Source of the DNA: Falciphora oryzae
Lineage: Eukaryota; Ascomycota; Sordariomycetes; Magnaporthales; Magnaporthaceae
Reading direction: 5' to 3'
Assembly (NCBI GenBank): GCA_000733355.1
Contig: JNVV01000006.1
Location: forward strand, 292,556-356,555
Length of the DNA: 64,000 nt
Shown here: positions 31,798 through 50,000 of the stretch, piece by piece
How positions within the stretch are numbered: the stretch's first letter is position 1
Layout of the letters: each line of letters starts with the position of its first letter
Made by a program: the position numbers and the translations under genes
Notes under the pieces: generated by a model
What the model was told of the DNA's origin: nothing
Seen by the model: the letters and a program-made list of their open reading frames with translations, nothing else
Databases searched by the model: none

Positions 31798-34105
31798 ATG
31801 CTCGGTGACGGCCCGTCGCTGTTTAGCTCAATCCAAGAGCGCATCGCGCTGCTGGCGGGCGACTCCTCGGCAGGGGGCGCACGTTGGGTCCTGGTGCTGG
31901 CCCTGCTTGCCCCGGCTGCCTCCCTCTTCCTCGCCCGCACTCGACCTGCTCGTCTGCGAATGGCCCCGTCATTGGCTGCGACCGATCCCAAGCAGCCCAG
32001 CGACGGCCTGGCCCCGGGTTTAGAGGACCTTCAGCAGCAGCAGCAACAGCAACACTACACCCACGGTGAGTCCAAGCCCGCCCGCCTGGGGCTTCCAGCA
32101 GCGCCCGCCGCCGCCCCAGGATACGCATGTCTGACGCATGAGCCCGCCCGCATCGTCGCTACGACAGACCCCGCCGCAACAGACCCGCCGTTGCTGCAGA
32201 AGCACTCAGCCCTCAAGTCGTATACCACCAGCCGCTTCACCTACCCGGCGATACGCACCGTCTACCGCCGCCACCCCAAGATCGACGAGCTGCCCGTCTG
32301 GCCCTCGCCCATCCCCTTACTCGTCTTCCTCCATGGACTGGGAGGGTCCGCGGCCCAGTTTCACCCTCTCCTGACCTCGCTAGTCAATGTCTCGTCGTGC
32401 CTCGCCATCGACCTTCCCGGCTGCGGCCGCTCCGAGTTTGCGCCCGCCGACTGGGATGCCTACACCACCGATTCCCTCGCCGAGCTGCTCGAGCTTGTCA
32501 TCGAGGACTACCGCCAGAAGGATGCCGGTCAGCAGGTCGTGTTGATCGGCCATAGCATGGGCGCCGCCCTCGCTGCCCAGCTCGCCAGCAAGACCTCGCC
32601 ACGCCGCTCCGTCGTTTCCGATAATGTCATTGGCCTCGTTGCCATATGCCCGCCGTCCCAGCCACCCTCGGAGCAGCAGACCTCTCTCTTCAGGAGGCTG
32701 CTCTGGATTCCCACGCCCATATTCAACCTCTGGCGTGCATGGGACCGCAGAGGCGGCGTTGAGAGTGCAAGTGTGCGCAGGTTCGTCGGACCCGACGCCG
32801 ACCTCGAGGCCCGGAGGCGCCAGAACCGCTTCAACAACCAGAGTCAAACGCCGGTGTGGCGGCGCATGGCCTGTGGATCGCTAGCCGTGTATGAGAACGG
32901 TGAGCCACGGGGCGGCTTTGCAGGGAAGCGTGTCTGGCAGGGCGTCAACGTCCCCGTGTACCTGATATCGGGGGCCGATGACCATGTCACCCCGCCCGTC
33001 GATGCCGAGGTGATTCGTGAATGGCTCTCTGTCGGCTGCTCTCGGCACGACGACGGCCAGGGCTCCGAGTCCCACACAATCGTTGACTCTGCCGCCCCCG
33101 TCGACCTCACAGACGCGCCGCTCCAAGGGACAGCGAGCCCGGGGTCCAACGCGGATGCAGCCCGGATAGCTGCAGAGCTCGGCAAATCCTCAAGCGAGGG
33201 CGAGGAGCGGCAGGACGACCCCTCAACCCCACGGGAGGATACCCCAGACTTACCGCCGCTGCGATCCCGTCCCCTCCAAATGGTCGAGTCCGTGACGCTC
33301 CCGTCTCCAGCAACACATGCGCTACTCTACACACCATCTACCGAACGCGTCTTGGCGGGTCTTGTGTCGGACTTCCTCAGCACCAGTGTCAGTCCGCGCC
33401 TGTCGCTGGGCTGGCAGCTGCAGTATCTCTCGAGGGAGGGCAAGTGGGACGTCAAGAACCTGGCCAAATGGCGGGACGTGGAGCAAGTATCGGAGCCCAT
33501 AGCGGGTGTCTTCCGGGCTATGAAGACGCTGCGCGAGGTGGACGAAACGCACTGTCCTGCCGAGTTCGTAGCAAAATGGGGTCACATCATCAAGGACGTC
33601 ATTGACATATCGCATGATACGCCCGTGTACGATTCACGTGGGCTCGAATCCGGCGGCGTCCGCTACCACAAATTCCCCACCGTCTCCAAAATCCCACCAA
33701 CGGATGATGAGGTCGACGCTTTTGTTGCCCTGGTAGACAAGATCCGGACGGAGCAGCAGGTGAGGCTGCAGAGCGAAGCTGCAGACGCCGCATCCAGGTG
33801 CGAGTCTGTGGACGAGCAGCGGACGTACATGACGGCCGTCCATTGCCATTACGGTAAAAACAGGTTTGTTGGCCTCCCCTCTCACATCATGGTACCGAGA
33901 CTTGGGCTTGCGCGTGGTTTAGTGCTGACAGCTGAACCCACTCCTCAGGACCGGCTACTTCATCGTTTGCTACCTGGTCGAGCGCTGTGGTTTTGATGTC
34001 CAAGCAGCCATCGGCGAGTTTGCGCGGGCGCGGCCCAACGGCATCCGGCACCAACACTTTCTTGATAAACTATATGTCAAGTACTCCCTGCGGCGGAAGC
34101 GATGA
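31798..34105 (+). CDS. fusion of an alpha/beta hydrolase and a Cys-based (dual-specificity type) phosphatase
   Basis: Exons 31798-33863 and 33949-34105 give 740 residues. The N-terminus has a hydrophobic stretch (WVLVLALLAPAASLFLA), possibly a membrane anchor, then a polyglutamine run. The hydrolase domain (about 150-405) shows PLLVFLHGLGGSAAQF, DLPGCGRSE, the nucleophile elbow GHSMG with Ser253, and ISGADDHVTPP near the acid/His region. After an acidic linker comes the phosphatase domain (about 540-740) with YHKFPTVSKIPPTDDEVD and the catalytic HCHYGKNRTG loop: Cys683, Arg689 in C-X5-R. The 85-bp intron splits the Arg689 codon. Both catalytic signatures are intact. The substrate of either half is unknown. 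Internal Met55 is an alternative start that would remove the hydrophobic stretch. Confidence 0.87.
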
Positions 34106-34433
34106 GCCGCGTTGATCTATTAGCGTCTTATTTTTGGAGCCTTTCTTCTATAGACCAGTTACAAAGTGTCAGCACATCATCCACGTGCGGTCTGTGGATG
34201 TAATTCACATTATATCGTTATTGCTGCTGTTCGGCTGGTACCTATATAGATACTAAGGGGTGGCACCTGCTCGAGTAAATCCCGATAGTCGGTATTATTG
34301 TTGTAAGCAGACGGGCTCTGGGGTTCTTTGAGAATATTTGATTCCATGACGCCTCGCAGCAGTGTTTGACGCAACGAACGTGAATCGACGAGAGTGGGAA
34401 GGAGACTGGGGGGCTTCGTGGCACTATCATGCG
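34106..34433. other. convergent intergenic region
   Basis: 328 bases between convergent stop codons of the fusion gene and HRI1. It is AT-rich 3' UTR-like sequence with nothing else recognised. Confidence 0.5.
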
Positions 34434-35192
34434 TTAAGCGTACTCGACCACCTGCCAAACGTTGTCGCCGTCACATAGCTCCTTTCCGACCTCGAGCAGA
34501 TCAGATAGACGATCCATGGCCTGCTCACAGGGCACGGGAATAGTGCCTATCCTCGCCGCCGCTCTCCACCCTTCCTCCTCCCTCCACTGCCACCTCTCGG
34601 CCCCGAGTCCCTCGCCGATACGCACGAGACCCTGGCAGTGCTTCCCCAGCAGCACGGCCATGCCGCGCGCCCCGCGGCCGGGGTCCTCCAGGCGCAGGAC
34701 GACGCACCGGGGCCCGCCTGCCTCGCTGCTGCCGCTGCCACCGGATGACGATGGGATGGCCGTGGGCTCCTCGTCGGCCCAGAGCTCCTCGTAGTCGGCC
34801 TCGTGGCCCGTGGCCGGGTTGACCATGCGACCCTTCTCGAGCGTCTCGGTGGACCCCTGCTGCGGGAACATGTCGCCCTCGTCCGTGGCGGCCGCGGGAT
34901 CGACGCCGGCGGGCACGCGCGAGTCGATCCAGTGCGTCCAGCGCGAGCGCGTCACGGCCTCGCCGGCCTCGGTCGTGCGCGTCCACGACTCCGACGTGCC
35001 CGCGATCGCCCAGTCCAGGCGCGCGACGGGGAGCGGGGTCCCCTCCTGCTGCGCCGCCTCGGCCGGCGTCGGGTCCAAGATCCGCAGGTCCACGAACCGC
35101 CGCGCCGGCGACGTCAGCACCACCGTCGACGTCGGCTCCTGCGGCATGGCTGGGGGCCAGCGGATATATCTCCTGACGGAAATGCTCCCCAT
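34434..35192 (-). CDS. hri1: HRI1 family protein
   Basis: A single exon of 252 residues from the ATG at 35192. MGSISVRRYIRWPPA followed by PTSTVVLTSPARRFVDLRIL, the LDWAIAGTSES block, a THWIDSR segment and GDMFPQQGSTETLEKGRM with NPATGHEADYEELW are the hallmarks of the fungal Hri1 family. The C-terminal half repeats the same beta-rich fold: RCVVLRLEDPG, GMAVLLGKHCQGLVRIGEGL and ERWQWREEEGW. Yeast Hri1 is a non-essential protein with a lipocalin-like two-domain fold, reported to interact with the casein kinase Hrr25 and with Sec72. Its biochemical role is not established. A 15-nt T run (35204-35218), A on the coding strand, lies about 12 bases upstream of the start. Confidence 0.88.
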   Translation of the reverse strand: MGSISVRRYIRWPPAMPQEPTSTVVLTSPARRFVDLRILDPTPAEAAQQEGTPLPVARLDWAIAGTSESWTRTTEAGEAVTRSRWTHWIDSRVPAGVDPAAATDEGDMFPQQGSTETLEKGRMVNPATGHEADYEELWADEEPTAIPSSSGGSGSSEAGGPRCVVLRLEDPGRGARGMAVLLGKHCQGLVRIGEGLGAERWQWREEEGWRAAARIGTIPVPCEQAMDRLSDLLEVGKELCDGDNVWQVVEYA

Positions 35193-36184
35193 TTTGTTGG
35201 GTGTTTTTTTTTTTTTTTACTTCTTTGGATCCTTGTGTCTCGTGTCTCTTTTGCCGCTCGCTGTATTTGAGCCAATATGACTCTTGGCCAATTTGGGTAG
35301 ACAAGTCAATAATAATGCCGAGAAAGAGTTAGATACTCGGGTACGAGTAAAGTGCCTACCCCTATATATGCATCGAGTCACGTTGGTGTTATCTAGCGGC
35401 GCCAAAAGTCGATATTTGGGCCAACCCCGCTCTGCAAACTCGCGCCCTTTTCTTTCTCTCGAGCCCACCGACCTACCACAGGTTTTCAGGTAGGTAGGTG
35501 GTAGGCAGTATTCCCTGAGCCCCCGTTGAGGGTTGCCATTAATATACCTACCTAGTCCCTTCCAAACTGCTCTTCCTTCTCCCTCCTAGAGATGCTTTAG
35601 CTATCGAGTTTCAACGACCTTGTCACTTAACCTATTTCAGCTCTGAACTGGCAAATCTTTAGGGGTGGTACTGTGGAAAATGTTCTTTTCCACCATATTC
35701 GTTCGTACATATTCGTACATGCATAGGTGGACGCCTACCCAGCTATCCGCCGTCTTGGTCTGGCAATCGATTGCGTGTATTTGCTCCGTGTCCCCGAAAC
35801 TAGAGGCTGACGGCTTCAATCCGAGCCCAACTGCCTTCTTCGGCTCGACACACCGCTAACTATCACCTGTGTCTAGAGTCCTTATAAGCTCAGACTTCAT
35901 ATTCATGACTTTTGAGACGACGAGAACCGAGAACCCAAGCAAGGCAAAGGCACAGCTCCATGCATAATAACAATTATACTATACCCAGCATTCATAACAC
36001 CTCGACGGGGCCAAACCAAGTCCAGAAGCCACCGGACTAAATGCAGACCCATTCTCTCACCTGTGGGGGCCATGAAGCACGCTTTTGTCTTCACCGACTG
36101 GACTGCCCTGCCAAGCCCAATGAATGCAATGAACCAGCTAAGAAACGACGGACCGAAAAAAAACACTTGTTGAAAGGAAACCCT
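35193..36184. promoter_or_regulatory. intergenic region HRI1 promoter / NIP1 3' end
   Basis: 992 bases. The part next to HRI1 is its promoter and leader with the T run. GGTAGGTAGG and ACCTACCTAG short repeats occur near 35490-35555. No gene is supported. Confidence 0.45.
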
Positions 36185-38951
36185 CTACCCGCGCACAGCC
36201 GCGCCCAATGCGCCGCCGGTGAACTGCGTTCCGCCGGCCTGCCGTTGCGTGTTGCCGATACGTGGGCCTCCCCTGCCGCCGCCCCTGCCTCCCCTCTGGC
36301 CACCCCGGCCGCCCCTGCCGCCCTGCCTCTCGAACGCATTGCTCGTGCCCTGTGTCCGCTGCTCCAGTGTACGTTCGTTGGACTCGATGAGCGAGCTTGC
36401 CTTGTCCGACAGCGTGAGTGCCAGGCTCTGCAGCCGGCTGAGCTCGACACCCTTGCGGAAGATGACCGTCTGCTTGACCTGGTCAAGCGCTGCCGCAAGC
36501 TCCTCATGGCTGATCATCTTGCTGATCACAGCCGAGACCTTGACCGGGTCCAGCTCAAACATGGTGCTCAGCGTCTCCACGCTGAGCGTGTCGTAGAAGG
36601 GGGCGTACGTGAACAGGTACGTCCGCAGGCCCTCCTCCTGGATCTGCTTAGCTAGCATGGTCTTGATGGCCTCGGCGCTTGGCATCAGCTCCCAGATCTT
36701 GATGCTGTGGATAAACGTCGTCGCCTTCTTCCACTCGCCAGCTGCCAGGGCCTTGGAGGCCTGCATCACGTGGTCCCTCGTGTTCTCCGGGGGGCCCGTG
36801 AAGATCTGGCGCTCGTGGTACTCGAGCATGCGGCGGTACGTCTTGCTAATGATGCGCTTCTTGATGTCCGGGGACGAGCCGGTCTGGGCGAGGAGCGGAA
36901 TCTCGAGCAGCATGCTGCACGTCAGGTACACGCACTCCAGCAGCTCCAGGTTGATGTGCATGTGGAACGGCAGTTGCCGTTGCCTCTCCAGCCTCTCCTG
37001 CTCGGGAGAAACCTGGTTGAACCTCTGGATCATGACACCCTGGGCAAGCAGCTCCTTCTGCCGACCGCTGCCGCAGATCTCCTGCAGCGTGTTTTGTGCG
37101 TCGTACACGAGGCCCTTGCGAAACGCGCAGAGGCCGACCTGGACAAGCGTCCTGTTGTACAGAATCTGGGTCAGGACGTCGAAGCTGTTGATCGTCTCCT
37201 GCAAGTGCGACATGAGCATCATGTCCCTCGACTTGTAGTAGTCGTCGTGCAGCGCAAGGAAGTAGATTTGGCACAGCATCGCCCGTGCCCTGTGGATGCC
37301 CTCGCTGTTGGCGAACAGGTAATTGCAAAGGATGTTGACCAACAGCGGCGCGTCGACCGTCTCCGGACGGGGGGTTATGCTCGAGTCAACACTAGCGGCC
37401 GCCTCCTTCCAGCAGTTCTCCTCGAGGATCTTGACGACTTGGGAGGGCTTCATGTTTTGTCGAGTTAGCAAGCTTCCGCACATGATATATCCAGATCTGC
37501 GGGATTTGACGCGACGACCCGCTTCTAGCTTACCTTGAAGTAGACGTGGTCCAGACGGCGCATGACGACACGGTTCACACTCTCCTGAGGAATGTCGAGA
37601 GTGGAGTCCTTGCGAAGACCCTCGTAGTACAGCTGGCCGCGGAAGATAATGTTGTACAGAGCACCCTCGTCGGTGAGGCGCTCAATGTACTCTGGAGTGT
37701 GGGGGTCGATGGCCTGGAGGGAGCGGGTAAGCTCGTCGTCGAGGCGCTCCACGTACGAGACGACGCTGCCAGGGATCTTGATGTACTTCTCCCCCTTCTC
37801 GAGTACGGGAGGCTTTTCGTCGTCATCCCACTCCTCGGCGTTCTCGAGAACGATGTAGTCCTTGTTCTCGTCCAGCACCGTCAGGAGCAGCGACAGCTCC
37901 CTCTCCGCTGCCTTCCAGTGCTCGATGGGAAGGGCAGATCCAGTGCTGGTGCCGATGTCGAAGCGCGACGAGATAAGCGCGAGCAGGACACGGATCCTTT
38001 GGTAGGGAGTGACGGCAATCTCCCCCAGCTTCTCCATGATCTTGATCTGCTCGAAACGGTCCGTGTTCTTCTTGCCACGCGACTCGAGGATAGATCGCAG
38101 GTGCTTGAAGATGCTCTCAGGGGTGAACTGCAGAGTCCGGCCGCCCTTGCCGACGGTCGCGAAGCCCTCGTCGTCCTCTCCGGCGGCGGCCTCGGCGTCC
38201 ATGTCGGCCAGCCTGACCTTCTTGACGGGCTTCGGTGCGGGCTCCTCCTCCTCGTCCGAGTCCATCATGAACTCGAACTCATCGGCCTTGTACGCCTCAA
38301 TCTGGGTCTGGTACTCCTTGTTGGTCTTCTTGATGCGCTGCTTTACAGCGTTCAGGCCACGGGCGTTGGTGGCGTTCATCTTCTTGGGCGTGACCTTCTG
38401 TTTCGCCAGAGTCTCGTTCATAAAGTCCTCCAGATCTGCCAGGCACTTAATGTAGATCTTCGGTGTAGGGGTACCAGCGCGCAACTTCTCGACCTGTCGG
38501 TTGAGCTTGTCGAGCTCTGCGGGGAAACAAGGGGGTTAGCCTGGGCATTCGCAAGGGTTCTGGAAAGCAATGCGACAAAGACTCAGATGCGGTGTGACGA
38601 ACCCGTGGAGATAGAGCCCCAGTCGTTGATTTTCTGGCCATTGGTGATGGCGGTGATGGTCGCCTCCAGCTCCTCGAACCGCTTGTCCTTTGCGCTCTTG
38701 ACCTTTGTGGTAGCCTCGGCATCGCTGTCGTCCTCTGACGACGACTCGTTGTCGGCCAAGAACTTGTTGGCACCGCTCTTTTTCACGCCACCTTCCTCCT
38801 CAGACGACGACGACTCATCGTCGCCGGATCCCTCGTTGTCGGACTCATCCTCCTCCTCCTGCTGCGACACCTCGTCATCGGAGTAGAGCTCCTCCTCGTC
38901 GGAGCTGCTCTCACTCGAGCTATCGTTTCCGCCTCGGAAAAACCGCGACAT
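36185..38951 (-). CDS. nip1: eukaryotic translation initiation factor 3 subunit C (eIF3c/Nip1)
   Basis: Three exons on the minus strand, 38951-38603, 38516-37534 and 37447-36185, give 864 residues, the usual eIF3c length. It starts MSRFFRGG, followed by the diagnostic Ser/Asp/Glu-rich acidic N-terminus. [26 protein letters not shown] and [19 protein letters not shown] are family blocks, and the C-terminal third contains the PCI domain ([51 protein letters not shown]). The tail is an RGG-rich stretch. eIF3c scaffolds the 43S preinitiation complex through eIF1 and eIF5. Introns are 86 bp each. The first is GTTCGT/GCAG with a CTAAC branch. The second is GTAAGC with a CTAAC branch and an unusual AAG acceptor. 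It is divergent from PRP8. Confidence 0.96.
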
Positions 38952-39543
38952 GGCGGGCGACGTGGACGACTGGCGAAACTGGGAGTATCGGTTTGGCTAG
39001 ACGTTCGGCCGGCGACGGGGTTGCTGTCGTTGAAAGAGAGCAAGCACTCCCTCCTCACTTTTTTGTGCAGTCGAATGGTGGGGTAGATGGGGTCTATTTT
39101 TCCTTAGCGGAAATCGAATTGTGTGTTGTGGCTTTGGAGCCAGCCCGTGCGCCGGAGGCTGATGGCATTTGCCTTTGCAGCCTTACCTAATCGACGCTAG
39201 GCCCAAAGAGGCTTAGCCGAAGCCTGGCGCGTCTCTCTGCAGGTCGACTGCACGCCCGAGAAATCTCAAGATTCGTCCAAACGTCCTGATCGCGCAAAAC
39301 CCTCCGAGTGCCAACCACGACGAGGGAACCACCACTTCCCATCAACCGCCATCGCTGCGAACCTGTGCGGTGCATCCACATCCGCCACTCGGGCATCACG
39401 AGAGACTCGATCCATTATCTGCAGACGCACTCGCCCGGAAACAATCCGAGCTTGACGTGTCGCCGCGAGCCTTTTGAGCACCAAGCCTGCTTCGGCAGCG
39501 ACGGGTGGTGAAGTCGGGCTCACGCTCACCGGCACCAGCCAAC
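38952..39543. promoter_or_regulatory. shared divergent promoter NIP1 / PRP8
   Basis: 592 bases between the two start codons of essential housekeeping genes. No coding region is supported. Specific sites are not claimed. Confidence 0.5.
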
Positions 39544-46969
<7,426 letters not shown>

Positions 46970-46993
46970 AGAGGCTACTTTGTAAAAAAAGAT

Positions 46994-47010
46994 AAAAAAA
47001 AAAAAAAAAA
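46994..47010 (+). repeat. poly-A run (17 nt) just after PRP8
   Basis: The run lies 25 bases after the PRP8 stop codon and reads as A on the coding strand, so it is probably within the 3' UTR. Confidence 0.85.
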
Positions 47011-50000
47011 GTATTTTCGAATGTGCATTCGCTGAGCACTCTTTTATTTTCTGTCTCTCCATGTGTATCTCTTCTCGGGGTCTCTTTTTCCTACTCTTTT
47101 AATCCTCTTGTTCACTGTTTTAGTTTTTATTTTCGAGGCCTTGGGGACTCGGCGGGAAACTGGGCGCACGATGGCCGAGTAGAAATGGTAGACAGCAGGG
47201 GGTTGCAAATCGAGCAAGACGGAACCCGGCAAAAGTGGCCGGATCGTGAGCCTTGACGTTCAGATGGTTTGATCTGCCTTCCCGAGCTTTTGAATTGCCA
47301 TCATGGTTGGTGGAAGTTGGCAATGTGTGAGGCCAAGAGTGTGTGCCTCATCTGAAAAAGAGAGCGAGAGGAAGCATAAGGCCCGGAACGGAGAATTTTA
47401 TGGGCCCGACTGGATGAGCAGAACGGGGCGTCGAGCAAATTGACATGAATGGGGAAAGGACAGGACATTGTGGCATGTCATGAAATGGATGTGTAAGTTG
47501 TCGATAATCCACGATATCCATCACCCATGACATGGAAGCGGCCCGACAAACGGGTTGCCATATTCGTGCGAAACGACCGGGGCAGCTATGGAGGCGCCCG
47601 ACCTAGGCAACTTGATGGATTGATTCCACGGGGAACAAACATCTACCTTGCCGGCCGGGACCGAATGTTTTACAATGGGCAAGGTAAGGGAGGAAAACGG
47701 CAGTGGTGCATGATCATTTGCAGAGATTGGCAAATCTGCGCACAGCTTGCATGCATGCAGGATGTGATGCGAGCGAGGTGGCATGCACGACAGGTACGGC
47801 ACGGCAGAGGCGTTGGAAAGAGGGAGGAAGGCGGGAAAGGGTGGGTGGGTGGCTGACCCGGTAGCGTGAACGATGAATGAGGAGAGAGACGTGTTAGCGA
47901 GCGACTCGGCGTTCCTCTCGGCCTCGCCGTGGGCAGCCTCGGTGCTTTGCTAACTGAAGAAGCCGGCCGGCGAGCAACTAGGTAACTAGTACCTCAACTA
48001 CCTCCATGTGGTTAAGGGAGGATGCGCGCCCAGGGAGGGGAGGGGAGTGATATCAATATCGATGACAAAGGCCCTCCAGAACGGGAGTGCCTCCCCGTCG
48101 CTGTTGATTAACAATTCATGACATGCATGGCCGCTCATTCAACCACCGCGGCCAGACACCATGAATGGGGAAAGGCCGCGGCGATGGGCGTCATGACTGG
48201 GACGACGGCAGAGATTGCAGGCGTCAATGCATTAATGCACACAACACTTGACGTCGACGAGAGATTTTTTGTGTTGGGACCTCCTAAGGCGGAGGCTGAA
48301 GTGGGTGTGAGAGCCAGGAAGGGCACTAGAGCGGGCTGGGCTGGCCTCGCACGGGCTGCCAGCTGAGGGCTCAGCTTGGCTCCCCTGCCCTGGACAGGCG
48401 AAGGAAGGAAGAATTTGTTCCCCCTGACCCTTGAACGGCGGGGTCTGGCGGTGGTGTCAAAAACGTCAACCGATACCGTGACGGCACCGAGCTTGACGGC
48501 GGGATGATGGGTGGACTAGCCCACTGGCATTGCCCGTCCTCCTTGTTTCTATGTGCTGTGGATGTATGGGGTTATCGCGCAGCAGGCACCTCCCCAAGAG
48601 AGCCTAGTGTGTTGCTTTAACGTTGCAACTCACAGCCGTCCGTGGACACGCAAATGGAGAAGGATATCTCGGTAGGTTTCTGTCTGGGCTTGGGTCGACG
48701 GGCGCACACGCCCCTCAGGTTTGTCTGCCGGGACCCGAAATACAGCTTTGTCGCATGATGATGGGGATGGAGGTGGCTGAGGAAATACGGCGGGAAGACC
48801 AGAGGGCGGGTTTGGCGCCATCAGCGGTGTTCCTTCACCTGCCCATTTCTGCTTCCAGCTCCTCCAGGCTAAGCCCCTCGGAGGCTCTGACGACAGGTCC
48901 CAGTCCCACGGGACCGCTTTGCCCCATTTCCGACCCCAGACTCTCCTTCGGGGCTTTCTCGAATTCCAGGGGTCTAGGTGTAGGTACCGCTGGTGAGAGA
49001 GAGAGGTGTCAGGGGACAGGGGTGGGAGGGAAAAAAAAAAAAATCCTGCCGTCAGGGGTGGGGCGGGAAGCGAGCGAGGGTTCAGGAAAGGAAAGCAGCG
49101 ACGAGAAGCGATGCGATGTGGCTCGGTCGGTTCATCGGCTAGATTGCTGTGGCAGATCCCGTGGCTAGCGAGGAGCCTTGTGTGACGAGAATCGCGCCGT
49201 TGAGCAGCGGAAATCCCTGGTTGGGCTTTTGCGACCATGCGTGTGTAAGGCATTAGGAATGCATGCATATGGAAGGTTGTCTTTTTGTCTTTCTTGCTTG
49301 TTGGCTTGAGGCGAGGCAAGGCGAGTGTGAGATCACCTCTCCAAAAATGCACCGTATCGTCCGTTCGCCCTGCCTCTGCATTCAATGCCTGCCTGTCTGG
49401 CTGCCCCATCAGGCCCCCCAGCCAAGAAGGAAGCCAGGTTGAGCGATGGCTGTCAAATGCAACGGCATCGCGTTTGGTAAAACAAGACGAAATAAAACCA
49501 CCTGCCAAACAGTTTCGGCAAGCTTGCAAAGGTTCCATTGGAGCTGCTCCTGTTCTCCGCATTTGGGGCGATGCCTTGCGCAAGCCTCCGTCGACATGCA
49601 GGGCGAGCTCTCCTGCAGGAGGTCTGGACAAGACAAGGAGGTGGCGGGAGGGTTTCTCGAAGCCTTCTGTGGTATCCAGAATGGATCGGGGCCGGGGAGG
49701 GCCTGGAGGGGCGTGCGCGAGCGTCTGTCGACAGACACCCGGTCTCGAGCCTCCTCACTCCATGCCATGTACTCTGTACTACAATCACTGTACATGGAGT
49801 GAATATCACAAGCAGGCACAGTCAAGTTCTTTCGGGGCATAACTAACGGACGCGAGGCTTGGCCGATCACGATACAGCTATTCCTCTCGAGAGCCACGAG
49901 ATTTAGCCCGCCTTCGGTAGATAGGTACCTACTCACGCTTTAGGTATTGGATCTACCTCTACTCGGTCTTTATCTTCACTTAGATTACCGAGAACCAAGG

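Noticed and set aside
37546..38886. A 446-codon plus-strand frame opposite NIP1
   Set aside because: It is an antisense shadow of the eIF3c exons. Its serine/aspartate runs are complements of the acidic N-terminus.
48630..49631. A 333-codon minus-strand frame in the gene-poor region
   Set aside because: It is rich in Arg, Pro and Ser, overlaps other open frames on the plus strand, crosses an A13 run and shows no domain.
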